A DNA stretch of 41,626 nt, from positions 1 to 41,626 of the forward strand of contig CAJNDS010001017.1 in assembly GCA_905221605.1 (NCBI GenBank), in the 5' to 3' direction. The notes beneath the pieces are model-generated. The model was not told the origin of the DNA. It did not search any database and saw nothing but the letters and a program-made list of their open reading frames with translations. A program made the translations under genes and the position numbers. The DNA comes from Symbiodinium natans. Its lineage: Eukaryota > Sar > Dinophyceae > Suessiales > Symbiodiniaceae. Position 1 is the stretch's first letter, and each line of letters opens with the position of its first letter. Positions 1 through 10,500 of this stretch are shown here, one piece after another.

Positions 1-145
1 TTGAAATTTTGAAAATTTTTAAAAAAACATTGCAAGAAACGCGGCGTCTCAAAAATCTAGAATGCATTCTGTGGATGGTTGGTTTAAAACAAATCATTTT
101 GGTCCTACATGCAGGTAAAATGGACGCAAACAAAAATTTTTCAAC
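1..145. other. AT-rich left flank
   Basis: AT-rich sequence outside the copia element. I see no gene, RNA or clear repeat in it. Confidence 0.5.
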
Positions 146-150
146 GAAAG
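146..150. other. Copia target site duplication, left copy
   Basis: GAAAG directly precedes the LTR start TGGTG at 151. The same five bases follow the 3' LTR end at 32061-32065. Five bp is the usual duplication length for Ty1/copia integration, so this pair fixes the outer limits of the element despite the 24-kb insertion inside it. Confidence 0.8.
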
Positions 151-709
151 TGGTGTAAATTCACCTGTAGTGTTTGCCCAGCCATGTGGTGTTTGACCAG
201 ACAGAGAGAAGCATAAGAGTTTTTCTGCTGCATGACTTGGCATGAGCATGTTTGGTTTGCCTAAAGTCCCTAAAGCATGTTTGGGTTGACTGCGACACAT
301 GTCTTGTCTTGTTGGCATGGCCTAGGATGAGTTTTGAGGCATGGAACTGCTTGAGAGCAGTAGTGAAGAAGTGCGTGTCAGAACTCTGAGGTTCTGTCTT
401 GTTGCAACTCACTCCGTGTCCCTGCCACTTTCGTTCGTTGCCGGAGTAGGAGTGCAGAGTGGACTCTGAAGCTTCGCTGTTTTGCTGTTCGGAAGTGATC
501 TGAAGTCCCCGAGGTGTAGACCAAAGCAGTTGCATTGTTCTTTTGCTTTACCTCCTTTGTAGAACAAAATTGAGATGGAATTCGTAGCTTTTGGAGCCCT
601 TAGCTCTTGGAGAGAGCTTGCTGCAAGAACTGAAGCTTGCTGAACACTTTGGTGTTTGGCTCAAGTGCGAAGTGAAAAAGAGACTGCTGCGCGAGCTCTG
701 CTTTTCACA
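151..709 (+). repeat. Copia 5' LTR
   Basis: About 559 bp, starting TGGTGTAAATTCACCT and ending TTTTCACA. It matches 31494-32060 almost base for base after the first 16 bp, which are matched at 7467-7482. The PBS follows directly. It contains several GGCATG/GCATG motifs (about 235-330). The promoter is presumably here, but I cannot assign a TATA or start site. Confidence 0.88.
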
Positions 710-721
710 TGGTAGCGGAGC
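710..721 (+). promoter_or_regulatory. Primer binding site (tRNA-iMet-like)
   Basis: TGGTAGCGGAGC follows the LTR's terminal CACA with no gap. It matches the common copia PBS TGGTATCAGAGC, complementary to the 3' end of initiator Met tRNA, at 10 of 12 bases. Position and sequence both support a minus-strand priming site. The exact tRNA is inferred. Confidence 0.75.
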
Positions 722-763
722 ACTGAGAGTGACTCCAGCGCCTGTGTTAAGTACCTCCACGCC

Positions 764-3700
764 ATGGCGGCTCCTGAGCACGGCGGAAGTGTGCATGGAA
801 GCCCACAGGGTTCTCCGGTGCACGTGCCGTTGACTGCGGAGGAAGTCCGTGTCCCTGACAACACTCCCGAGGAGGAAGCCTTGCTGTTTGGAACCGGTGA
901 GACTCCGGTGGGACAGCAACCGAACCCCTTTGCTGCCTTTGGAACTCAAGGAGTTCCGACCTCAACGCCAGCGACGAGTTCACAGCCAGTCACCGCTCCA
1001 GGTGGTGGTGCTGTTGGAAAAAGTTTGGTGGTTGAGATGCTGCGAGTAATGCAGCAGCAGCAGAGACAGCAGGAAGCCATGATGGACCAGTACCGGAAGC
1101 AGTTGGAACAGAACCAACAGCTTGTGGCCACCATGCTTCGTCGCATGGACAGCGAAGAGAAGAGGAGGAACGATGCCGAACTTGCAGCTGCTGAGGCTAA
1201 AGCCAAGGCGGAAGCCGCAACGGCATCTGCACCAAGTGACCCGTTCCTCGCTGCAACTTCGTCCACAGGAAGTTCCCTTCCTTCTTCAAGGCCTAAAGAT
1301 ACTGGGAGTTCATCTGGTGGATACGTTTCCAACCGTGCCGACAAGTACCTTCCACAGCTGCCTGTCATAGCCCACCAGGAGATGGGTAGAGACAGAATGC
1401 GAGAGATTGAGGCCTGGCACGGCTTCCTGGAGACGATGAGTTCATGGTTGGCCCTGCAAGACGAGGCCTACGTGAACGAGCTTCGACTCTGCATCAGTGT
1501 CAAGGACGAGATCCGACAGGACCGTTTGCCTCCTGACACCGCAGCTCGGTCGGCGAAGTTGTTTTACCTGCTTTCCCAGAGCTTGGCGAAGTGGGAGCGT
1601 GGTTTGGAGTTGCTTCGAAGCTGTAGCAAAAGGCAGAGCATGTCTGCTACTGGCTACGAGGCAGTTCGCACACTGCACCTCAACTACTCCATTGTGTCTC
1701 GAATGGAAGCCGTCTACGTGAGAGACGGTTGCATGAAGTTGCATGCCCAGTGTTCGGGGCTCAAGAAGCCCATGGACATCATCAGACACTTGGAGGACGA
1801 AATCGCCAAGGCGGAGATCAAGTTGAGCAACTTCCCCGAGTTGAAGCTCTCCGAAGCGGATCGCTGTTCCATCCTGCTGCAGGCCGTTTCGCATCCGGCA
1901 AGGCAGTACGTGGCGCTGCACGGCAACGCCAACAGCTGGAGTGAGCTCACGAAGAGCCTCAAATACTTCGAAGAACAGCTGAGGATGTGCGACGTGCCGA
2001 CTGCAGCCAATCGTGGAATGGACGGCAAGCTTTGCGACCATTGCGGCAAGCATGGTCATGTGGCAAAGGATTGTTGGGTCCGACAGCGTGAAGCTGGTGA
2101 AAAGGGCGGCAAAGGCGGCAAGGGCGGCCAGGGAGAGTCGAAGAGTGGAAAGGGCACTGGTGGCCCTAAAGGACAAAGGTCACCCACTCCGAAGGGCGCG
2201 CCTCGCTCTCCAACGCCGAAAGGAAAGCCCACCTCCAAGGGAGAGAAGGGTGAAAAGGGAGAGAAAGGCGGGGACAAGGGCAAGAAGAAGAAGAACCGCG
2301 CCCGGGCTATAGGAGAACCAGAGTCCGAGGCGGAAGCAGAGCCTACACAGGGTGTGATGGCGATGCGCTTTGCCCAACGAAGTCCTGAACTGAGCCTTTC
2401 TGAGTCGTCTGAGCGTAGGGTAGGTTTTTCACTCGACAAGCAACGTTTGGGACCTGTTAGCAACTCTTTGACTGCAGGGGATGTAGAGCGCATCTGCGCC
2501 AGCTTTCAGCTAGAACCGAGAGACGTTTGGTTAGTGGATTCTGGAGCCACGTGTCATGTGGTTTCCTCTGAACACCTCAGCGGATTCAGGGTGGTCAAGA
2601 AGCACGAGAGAGAGGTCACTCTGTACAACGCTTCAGGGGGGAAGATCCCCGTATCGGACGTCGTCGACTTAGAGGTCGTTTTCGGTGATTGTAGCCTTCT
2701 TTTGACTGAGGTTCTCGTTGCGGAAGTGACGTTCAACGCCATTAGTCCCTGGGCGGCGGTGGAGAAAGGGTGGAGAACGTATCTCTACAAAACCGGGTCT
2801 AGGTTGTACAAAGGCAAACGCAACGTGAAACTTGTATCCGCTAATCGGGCCTGGTGGGCTTTGAGCGGGGGTCGTCGCCAGAAAGCGGGGAAAGGTCGTT
2901 CTCCGCGCCAGCCTTCGGGCTCGGACATGGAAATAGACGCGATTACCTGCCTGCAGGACTCTGTTGTTAAGCCACAGCCAGGACCGAGCATCCTCAAGAA
3001 AGCGACGACAGGAGGAAAGAAGGCGGAAGTCGAGAAGCCACAAGGAAGAGAGAGCGGTGATTGCCGGCATGCTTTGCTTGAGACGCCGTTTGCTTTCTTG
3101 CTGCGAGGGCTTAGAGCCGAAGTATCCCCGAAAACGGTCCCTGAAGTTCCTCAAGAATACCCCGCAAGCACCCTGAGCGTGCCCGAAGTGCACAGAGCTT
3201 ACCCCGAAACACCCCGAAAATGCCCGAAAGTACCTCGAAAACGCCCTGAAATGGCCCAGAAGTCTTTAGGAAAGTCTTGCTGGCATATTTTGGCATGGTT
3301 CTTGGCATGGCTTGTGGCATGTTTTGCGGTGTGTTGGCATGAGAGTTTTGTTTTCGAAGAAGGAAGGATCGGCGCATGCGGTGCGCAGCTCTGTTTTGGG
3401 GGTTGGAAGAATGACGCGCTAGGCGCGCGAGCCAAAAAGAGCAAGGAGGAGATGTTTTACCATGTTTTTCAAGGGTCCCAAGCCTTAACGCAAGGCAGTG
3501 CTGGCATGTTTGACATGTTGTCTTGTGCTTGTGTTGGGCATGACGTCCCTAGAACCCTTAAGCATGGCAAGTGTGCTTGTGTGTGGCATGACGAATCGCT
3601 CCCCTTGCTTGTTGCCAGAAGCAGAAGCGGCAGTAACCATGGCCCTGGAACCTTGACATGGCTTGACTTGATTTGTTTGGGATGGAGTGGCCAAGAGACC

Positions 3701-3778
3701 TCAAAAATAGCCGACCTGTGTCGTCCCTTTGGAAATCTGGCCACAGAGGGCGTAGAGGTCATTTTCCCTATGATGTGA
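764..3778 (+). CDS. Copia Gag-protease polyprotein
   Basis: Gag packages the element RNA and the aspartic protease cleaves the polyprotein. The start is an ATG in CCATGG, 43 bp past the PBS. In order: a Gln-rich, charged coiled-coil-like stretch (residues about 95-150), the capsid-like region (about 190-415), a CX2CX4HX4C knuckle from about residue 424 (CDHCGKHGHVAKDC), a Lys/Gly-rich collagen-like linker (about 440-515), and the protease DSGA at about residue 592. Beyond the protease is a Pro/Arg repeat (about 785-835) and a Trp/Ala-rich hydrophobic segment (about 839-860) that could be membrane-spanning, which is unusual here. The frame stops at 3776 and integrase continues in the -1 frame, so the last 30 or so residues are probably out of frame. 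Confidence 0.85.
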   Translation: MAAPEHGGSVHGSPQGSPVHVPLTAEEVRVPDNTPEEEALLFGTGETPVGQQPNPFAAFGTQGVPTSTPATSSQPVTAPGGGAVGKSLVVEMLRVMQQQQRQQEAMMDQYRKQLEQNQQLVATMLRRMDSEEKRRNDAELAAAEAKAKAEAATASAPSDPFLAATSSTGSSLPSSRPKDTGSSSGGYVSNRADKYLPQLPVIAHQEMGRDRMREIEAWHGFLETMSSWLALQDEAYVNELRLCISVKDEIRQDRLPPDTAARSAKLFYLLSQSLAKWERGLELLRSCSKRQSMSATGYEAVRTLHLNYSIVSRMEAVYVRDGCMKLHAQCSGLKKPMDIIRHLEDEIAKAEIKLSNFPELKLSEADRCSILLQAVSHPARQYVALHGNANSWSELTKSLKYFEEQLRMCDVPTAANRGMDGKLCDHCGKHGHVAKDCWVRQREAGEKGGKGGKGGQGESKSGKGTGGPKGQRSPTPKGAPRSPTPKGKPTSKGEKGEKGEKGGDKGKKKKNRARAIGEPESEAEAEPTQGVMAMRFAQRSPELSLSESSERRVGFSLDKQRLGPVSNSLTAGDVERICASFQLEPRDVWLVDSGATCHVVSSEHLSGFRVVKKHEREVTLYNASGGKIPVSDVVDLEVVFGDCSLLLTEVLVAEVTFNAISPWAAVEKGWRTYLYKTGSRLYKGKRNVKLVSANRAWWALSGGRRQKAGKGRSPRQPSGSDMEIDAITCLQDSVVKPQPGPSILKKATTGGKKAEVEKPQGRESGDCRHALLETPFAFLLRGLRAEVSPKTVPEVPQEYPASTLSVPEVHRAYPETPRKCPKVPRKRPEMAQKSLGKSCWHILAWFLAWLVACFAVCWHESFVFEEGRIGACGAQLCFGGWKNDALGARAKKSKEEMFYHVFQGSQALTQGSAGMFDMLSCACVGHDVPRTLKHGKCACVWHDESLPLLVARSRSGSNHGPGTLTWLDLICLGWSGQETSKIADLCRPFGNLATEGVEVIFPMM

Positions 3779-3968
3779 ACTGCGAAAGCTGCTGCTCTAG
3801 CAAAGGCAAAGTCCCAGCCAGGAGACTGAAGAGGCAGCTACAGAAGGAGAATCAAACCATTGGGGTCGATTTCTATTATTTTGGGAAACTGAGGGTTCTT
3901 CTTCTTGTACATGTTGCGTCCCGGTACTCAATGTCTATCCCCGCCATGGAACTATACACGACCCGAAC
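3673..3968 (+). pseudogene. Copia integrase N-terminal part (frame-shifted)
   Basis: Frame 1 carries the integrase zinc-binding segment (GHFPYDVNCESC) and the first catalytic Asp of the DDE core (TIGVDFYYF), then VHVASRY. The upstream Gag-protease is in frame 2 and the downstream pol in frame 3, so both joins need a -1 shift (near 3680-3720 and near 3950-3970). Either integrase is broken or two single bases are missing. Programmed frameshifting at two places within one domain is unlikely. Confidence 0.7.
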
Positions 3969-6900
3969 TTGTTATTCAATATCGATCGGTTTATCCGCGA
4001 AATTGGATTGCACCAAAAGACTTTAACGTTTCGGTGCGACAACGAACAGGGTCTGATATCCATGTGCGAGAGGGTCGCGGCGCAGAGGCGCGAGAACCCT
4101 ACGATGGTAGATGTTGTGCCAGGATACCGTCCGCAGTCTAAAGGTGCTGTGGAAAGGCAGGTCTCTGCAATGAAGCAGGGATTTTGGTCGATATGGCTCG
4201 ACCTAGAGGCGGAAGTAAAGCGTCGACGACCTGCTGAAGAAGGTGGTGCCGCTTGGCAGTTACCTTTAGGTGGAATGTTGTGGCAGACTTGTTTGCTGTA
4301 TGCTGCACGCAGTTTCAACTTGTGGAGCTTTGACAGCAACAATAGTACCACGGCAATAGACAGGTTGCACGAGGAGATAGTCCAAAGGACTAGGACGCTT
4401 CCCTTCGGCTGTTCTGCGCAGGCTAAAGTTGGCGGTTCCAAACGACATCTAGAAAAGTTCCGGGGAGCTAAGACGGTTAGAGTGAGCTATCTGGGCCCCG
4501 TCCATCCTAGAGGTGGAGGTGTGTATGGAACTGTCATTGGAGGAGATGGAGAGATTGAGGTCTTTCCAGCGTGTCGTGGGATCTTTGAACGGGACGAACC
4601 CACGTACGACAGCCCAACGTTGGAGCTGTTAGCTAAAGCTAATCCTCTTGTGCTTGATACGCAGGACCCCGAAAAGCCTTTGCTGTTTGAACCGCCTGCA
4701 GAACCCATTGTTCCAAAAGAAGAAGAAATTGAAGCCCCAGAGGATGAAGAAATGCTTCCTGATTATGTCCCGGATTACGAGCCCACAGAAGTGGGATCTG
4801 AAGGTCATGAGGGGGTAGCAGGTGGCGATCTTCCTGAACCTGACATGGAGGACATGGAGATTGATTGGTTGACGGATCATTATCTTCAGAAGTTAGGTGA
4901 AGGACCTGACTGCCGCGCTGTGAGCAATCAAGCGGCGTCTTCCTTTGAGCTTAAGTTTGGAGGGAGTAGAATCTGTTGTCAGGTCCCCCAACAAGCTGTG
5001 TCAGAGACCTCTGGTGAGCTGTTAGATCCCAAACTCCTCTATCTGTCCATGAAATTAGAACTAGAAGAATTGGAGTCGTTCAACGTTGGAGAAGTGGTGA
5101 GCGAGCGAGAAGCGTATCGACTTGCTAAGGAGAGCGGAAGAAGAGTTCTTTCGAGCCGTTGGGTCAATACGGTTAAGAAGCCTGGTCTTTACCGCTCTAG
5201 ACTTGTTGTCCGCGATTTTGCCGCTATGGGCGGCACCACGCTCGCTGAGGGGATCTATTCTCCGACCACCAGCCTGGAAGGGTTGCGGCTCCTACTTTCT
5301 GTTCTATGTAGAAAAGGGTCTGTGCTGTCCTGTGACGTCTCGGTAGCCTTCATGCACGCCGCTATTGCGCGGCCGGAGTTTGTGCAGCTTCCGAGTAACA
5401 TAGGAAACGCAAAGACTGGCGAAAGGGTCTTCTTGAAACTGTTTCGTGCCATGAACGGGCTTCGAAGTGCCCCGCTTTCTTGGTACAAGGAGCTGTCAGC
5501 GTACTTGGGAAACCAAGGATTCCAGCAGATCTTGGACCCTACAATCTTCCGCAAGAAAACCAAGAATGGTTTGGTGATTGTCCTCTTTTATGTTGACGAT
5601 CTGTTAATTTGGGCCGAGAACACCGCCGAAGCTCGAAAGGTGTATGAAGACCTGAAGAAACGCTACAAGCTTAAGCTAACAGGTGAGCTCTTGGAAGGAA
5701 AACCAGGTGAGGTGTCTTTCTTGGGATGTAGGATCTTCCGGAAAAAGCCCGGAGAGCCCTGCGTATACTTTGGCTTGGACGCCAAGTACTTGAGGTCTTG
5801 TTGTGAGGAGTACGGAATCACTAAGGTGGCGCCGAAGCTTCCACCATTAGAGCGGCGGTATGCTGACCTCATCAAGAAAGGACAGGACACACCTCTTACG
5901 CCAGAGGCGCACGAGCGCTATAGGCGTACCTTGGGACGCCTAGCCTGGGCGTCGCTTTCAAGACCTGATTTGCAGTATGTATGCGGTTTTCTAGGAAGAC
6001 ACCAGTCAGCCCCCAATGAAGCAGCCGAAGCTTGTATGAGGGATGTTCTGAGGTGGGTGTCTGGTTTACCGCATAAGGTCCAAGTGTTCCCCTCACGTAG
6101 AGAGCTTTTAGCCCCTGATGAGGACCGAGAGTCAGTGTCGTGTTTTGTTGACGCGTCTTGGGGTTTGAACTCTGTGAGTGGTGGAATTGTGACCTGGAAC
6201 AACTGTTGCTTGAAGACGTTCAGTCGGAAACAGACGACAGTAGCTTTGTCGTCGGCAGAAGCCGAGCTAGCAGCACTGACTGAAATCGCAAGAGAGGGAT
6301 TGTATATATCTCTGTTGGTGCAGACGATGGTGGAGGGGATGCCTTCTGACTCGGAGGAAGGCCGATATCAGTTGCACGCGTACGGGGACTCTGAAAGCGC
6401 CCTGTCAATAGCGCAAATGAGTACCCTCCTTAGGAAAGTCCGCCACATAGGGTTGAGAGCGGCTTTTCTCCAACAACTAGTCGCCAAGGAAAGATTGACG
6501 CTGGAGTATATACCGGGGAAACTCAACCCCGCAGATGCTCTAACGAAATCCCCAACTGCGGAGAATTTGGTCAGTCTTTGTGAGGCAGCTGGCCTCATTA
6601 CCGAGCCAGAATCGTGGTCGTCGATCTCCGAAGAAAACGTCGAAGAAGTAAGAAATGAGCCCAATATCACTGAGGAAGTATCTTCGAACGCAGTAAGGTC
6701 CTCTCCGCTAGAGGTTCCGAGCTCTTGGATGGAAGCCGCGACGGCAGTGGCTAGAGGGACAGTGTCGCTCGTCGTTCTGGAGCTTTGCTGCGAAGAGTCG
6801 AGTGCTATAGCGAGAGCGTGTGCTCGAGAGAAAGGCATAGCGTACTTCGGAGTGACTCGGGAAATCAATCTTCTGAGTAAGAACACCTTTCTTGTTCTTG

Positions 6901-7430
6901 AAGAGATCTTAAGAGTCCTGAAGCAGGGAAAGGTCCGTGTCTTTGCGCATTTGTCTGCGCTTTGCAGCTCAGGCTGCCCCTTGAGGTACCTGCGTTTCCG
7001 CAAGCGACGAGGTTTGGAACTTTGGCGGAAGACGCTAAAGATTCACAAGAGTTGCTGGAGACTTATAGGGAAGCTCTTCGGCCCCTATGCCTCTAACGAG
7101 GGTTTGCTGTTAACCCACGAATGGCCTGAAAGGTCCTCTTTGTGGAAGGAAACGGTATTTCTAGAAGTCTCTAAAAGCATTGGTCTAACGCAAGGATGTC
7201 TAGTAGATAGATGCTGCTTCGAGAAGAAAGAGAAGACTTGGAAGAGATGGTGGTTCGCTTCTAATAGTGCTGCCTGCGTGTGGGAACTGTCTTCGTACGT
7301 TTGCGCAGGAAACCACGAACACTCGAAGAGTGCGTCTCTGAAGGAGTCTGGGACCTACCCGGAAGAGCTTGGAAAGGCTCTTGTCAGGATTGGAAAGAAG
7401 ATCCTGAAGCAGGAGGAAAGAAAGGACTGA
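3969..7430 (+). CDS. Copia integrase core, reverse transcriptase, RNase H and C-terminal extension
   Basis: It opens inside integrase (the first codon is TTG, not a real start) and carries the second Asp (FRCDNEQG) and the Glu (KGAVERQ). RT spans about residues 370-700 with the active site YVDD at about 541. RNase H begins at CFVDAS (about 728), with the SSAEAEL Glu and the GDSES Asp. About 250 residues follow RNase H, which ordinary copia elements lack: VVLELCCEESSAIARA from about residue 935, then FGVTRE and ALCSSGCPLRYLR. This resembles motif I of a Rossmann methyltransferase and a Pro-Cys-type loop, but I cannot name a family. The ORF ends 29 bp before the polypurine tract. Confidence 0.85.
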   Translation: MLFNIDRFIREIGLHQKTLTFRCDNEQGLISMCERVAAQRRENPTMVDVVPGYRPQSKGAVERQVSAMKQGFWSIWLDLEAEVKRRRPAEEGGAAWQLPLGGMLWQTCLLYAARSFNLWSFDSNNSTTAIDRLHEEIVQRTRTLPFGCSAQAKVGGSKRHLEKFRGAKTVRVSYLGPVHPRGGGVYGTVIGGDGEIEVFPACRGIFERDEPTYDSPTLELLAKANPLVLDTQDPEKPLLFEPPAEPIVPKEEEIEAPEDEEMLPDYVPDYEPTEVGSEGHEGVAGGDLPEPDMEDMEIDWLTDHYLQKLGEGPDCRAVSNQAASSFELKFGGSRICCQVPQQAVSETSGELLDPKLLYLSMKLELEELESFNVGEVVSEREAYRLAKESGRRVLSSRWVNTVKKPGLYRSRLVVRDFAAMGGTTLAEGIYSPTTSLEGLRLLLSVLCRKGSVLSCDVSVAFMHAAIARPEFVQLPSNIGNAKTGERVFLKLFRAMNGLRSAPLSWYKELSAYLGNQGFQQILDPTIFRKKTKNGLVIVLFYVDDLLIWAENTAEARKVYEDLKKRYKLKLTGELLEGKPGEVSFLGCRIFRKKPGEPCVYFGLDAKYLRSCCEEYGITKVAPKLPPLERRYADLIKKGQDTPLTPEAHERYRRTLGRLAWASLSRPDLQYVCGFLGRHQSAPNEAAEACMRDVLRWVSGLPHKVQVFPSRRELLAPDEDRESVSCFVDASWGLNSVSGGIVTWNNCCLKTFSRKQTTVALSSAEAELAALTEIAREGLYISLLVQTMVEGMPSDSEEGRYQLHAYGDSESALSIAQMSTLLRKVRHIGLRAAFLQQLVAKERLTLEYIPGKLNPADALTKSPTAENLVSLCEAAGLITEPESWSSISEENVEEVRNEPNITEEVSSNAVRSSPLEVPSSWMEAATAVARGTVSLVVLELCCEESSAIARACAREKGIAYFGVTREINLLSKNTFLVLEEILRVLKQGKVRVFAHLSALCSSGCPLRYLRFRKRRGLELWRKTLKIHKSCWRLIGKLFGPYASNEGLLLTHEWPERSSLWKETVFLEVSKSIGLTQGCLVDRCCFEKKEKTWKRWWFASNSAACVWELSSYVCAGNHEHSKSASLKESGTYPEELGKALVRIGKKILKQEERKD

Positions 7431-7459
7431 AGGGAACTACCCAAGGACCATCTGTGCAT

Positions 7460-7466
7460 GAGGGGG
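7460..7466 (+). promoter_or_regulatory. Polypurine tract
   Basis: GAGGGGG sits directly before the 3' LTR start TGTGTAAAATTC at 7467. This is the expected plus-strand primer site of the copia element. Confidence 0.7.
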
Positions 7467-7482
7467 TGTGTAAAATTCACCT
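7467..7482 (+). repeat. Copia 3' LTR, first 16 bp
   Basis: TGTGTAAAATTCACCT matches the 5' LTR start (151-166), with a G/A indel shuffle. The LTR resumes with GTAGTGTTTGCCC at 31494, after the six-unit insertion. Confidence 0.82.
7470..7482 (+). repeat. Junction repeat 1 (GTAAAATTCACCT)
   Basis: Left border of the array. It is part of the copia LTR itself, so it is the original target site. Unit A follows directly. Confidence 0.85.
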
Positions 7483-7484
7483 AA

Positions 7485-7538
7485 GGCCTCGCAGAAAGCT
7501 GAGGTAGCAAGGTTGTCGGCCTCGCAAAGTGCTGAGGG
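7485..7538 (+). repeat. Family I hairpins (two)
   Basis: Copies at 7485-7504 and 7517-7538. The core is GGCCTC, a variable inner stem-loop, then TGAGG. The second reads in frame 1 as SASQSAEG at the start of the surviving ORF2. Confidence 0.75.
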
Positions 7539-10500
7539 TCACCAAAGGAAGCACAAGCCCAAGAAACGGAAAGCGTACCCAAGAGCACCACCTAAGGATC
7601 TACCACAGGAGTGGCAAATGCTGTGTCAAGTGGTGGGTAGATATGATGCTTCCAGTGAGGCTGCCGCACTCGAAGCCATTGAGAAACTAGAAGAGCAGGA
7701 ACTCAACCCGCTACAACAACGAGCATGCCACGAAGTGCTTCGTTCCTTTGTGGAGCAGGACGCACAATATGCCAAGTGGATCTTGGCAGATGTGGCAAGT
7801 GGGTATCGCCAAGATGATAGGGCCGAATGCATCAAAATCACCTCGGCTAACATCACTAGCTGGAGGAAACCCATAGCGGCATGGATACACGAACTAGGAC
7901 CGGACCTGGTGGTGCTGCAGGAAACCCATCTCAAGACGGAGGGTATCCAGCAAGCCATGAGCCATTGCCAAGATATGGGATACACCTTCATTGGCATGCC
8001 AGGCAGTACAAAAACTAAGGGTGTACAAGGAGGCCTGGCAGTGGTGGCACCCCGACATAGGAACCTGCGATACCTTACTGAGTATGGGACAGGACCGGCG
8101 GGCTTCCTGGCATGTGCCATGAGAAATAAAGGCTGGGATTTGATCATCGTCAGTCTGTATTTGGAGAGCGGGGTCGGATTCCAGGCTCCAAACAATATCC
8201 AAGTACTGGCGAGACTGATAGCTTTTCTCAAGGGCTGCAAAGTGCCATATATGGTGCTGGGTGATTGGAATGAAGCCCAGGACACCATGAGGGGCACAAC
8301 TCTGGCGACAGAAGTTGGTGGTGCATTTGTTGGAGGGGGGGAACCAACGGCCCAAGGATCGGACGAAATCGATTACGGGCTGGTTGCGAAATGCTTGGTG
8401 CCCATCCTTCAAGTGAAAACGGATTGGGAAACCCCTTTTCGGCCTCATGCTGCAATGCATTGGAGGGTGGCCCAACCGTGCAGTAGCCCTGATGTTCCCC
8501 AGATGAAGAAGGCGGGAGCACTGGTGACGGAGACTGTGGAGTATGAACCAGTACAAAACACACAGAGCATCAACATCTTGGATGAACCCAAGATGGAAGA
8601 TGAGCTCAGTGAGACATTTGCTCACCTGAGTGCCGGTGTGGAGAGGTCGATCACAGGCCGAATCGATGGTATGGGTGTTAAATCGGAGATTGTGCGGAAG
8701 AAATTGGTGGTCAACAACCCGGAGAACGTTGTCTGGACGGGCAAGAGGGCGGCCTTTTGGAACCGGGTCCAACAATGGGTCAAACAAGGCAGACATCATG
8801 GCGATGCACATCCGGTGGCGCGTCTGGTCCAATGCAGGCTCGGCGAGTATTACGAGGGTGATGCGCAGAACCAGGAGGATATGCTTGCGAGTATCCTGGG
8901 CCGGGGTACGGACGCTAGGCTTGTTCTGAAGCGCATCGACGAACAGCAATGCTACGCGAGAAAGGCGGATATGGAGGAGACAGCCCACCAGTACAAGCAA
9001 TGGCTCAGTAAGGCCATGGAAAAGGGCATGCGACCACTATACAATGCCTTGCGAAAAGAAGAACAAGTGGTACAAAGACCCTACATGGAATATGACATGC
9101 TGGAACGGCCACACATTCGCCGAGACCACTGGGCGGCAGTGTGGACGACGGGCCAACCGTTGGCAAAATCGGCCTCGCTCATGACGGAGCTTGAGGATGC
9201 AGCCAAAAAACAAGCGGCCAGCGTGGAGCCGCTGAACCCTGTCGAGGTTAAGGCAAGGATCAAAAAACTGGCACTAAAGAGCCCGGGGCCGGATGGCTGG
9301 AGGATTGACCATTTGCAGGCCATGGACGATAAAGCAGTTGAAGCCGTTGTGTCCTTCTACCATGAATGTGAGGCCAAGGCAGCATGGCCGCAGCAAATGA
9401 CAGTCTCCCTTATAGCAATGCTGCCGAAGAATCTGACCCGGGAAAGACCAATCGCCTTGCTACACATCCTGTACAGGACTTGGGTCCGCCTGCGATGGGA
9501 TTTGGTAAGTACTTGGCAGGCAGGCTATGCCGCAGCTGCCACGTACGACAAGGCAGTCCCAGGCAGTTGCTGCTTGGACGTGGCCGTCGGCAGACTACTG
9601 CGAAATGAGGTGGCAAAGACAAATGGAGTGCATGTGGTGTCACTCTTTGTGGACCTCGAGTCCTTTTTCGATACCATCCAATTTCAGCAATTGATCATGG
9701 CAGCAACGGCCCTGCAATATCCACCGCTAATCCTGAAGATGGCACTGGAAGTGTACATGGGTGCCAGATACTTGGTGGCGGATGGGGTGCTATCGGCAGG
9801 CATCAGAGCTACAAATGGCGTGCAAGCGGGTTGCCCAGCGGCGCCATCGTTAGCAAAGGTGGCATTGCACCCGGTGATAGAAAAGATCCAAAGGCGACGA
9901 GATGTGGCAAACGTGGACTGTTGGTTGGATGATGTCTCAATTGACATCCAGCATAAGTCCTTTAAACACGTGGCGGATAGTGCCATACGAGTCTACCGCA
10001 GCTTAAAGGACGGGATGGATGCTAATGGTTTCACGATTTCATCCAAGAAGACAGGGTTTGTGGCCAGCAGTACCCAGGCGAGCAAGCACCTGCGAGAACT
10101 CCTGCTGCCACATGAGCCACAGGTGTACGACGTGATGCGTGACCTGGGCGTCGATAGTACAGGGGGGCGAAAGCGTCGCTTGGTGACGTCGGCAACGCGG
10201 GCCAAGAAAGCCCGTGCGAGACATAGCAAACTGTCTAGGCTGGGACCGCCGCCCAGCACTAAACTCCGCGTGGTCAAGGCAGCGATCACATCAGTTGCTT
10301 TGTGGGGGCACCCCTCTGTGGGGGTTTCACCCAAAAGAATGAAATGGCTCCGAACAGTGGTAGGAAAACACCTGGGTAAATACAAGCTTGGGAGTTTGGA
10401 AACCATCTTGGACATGGGAGCCAAGAAATGCCAAGATCCAAAGCGCACAATCCACAAGCAGCATTTCAAAGTGGTGGCCAAAGTTTTCCGTGCATGGATC

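Noticed and set aside
7894-9000. 368-residue minus-strand ORF
   Set aside because: It is antisense to the endonuclease-RT frame of LINE A, which has clear catalytic motifs.
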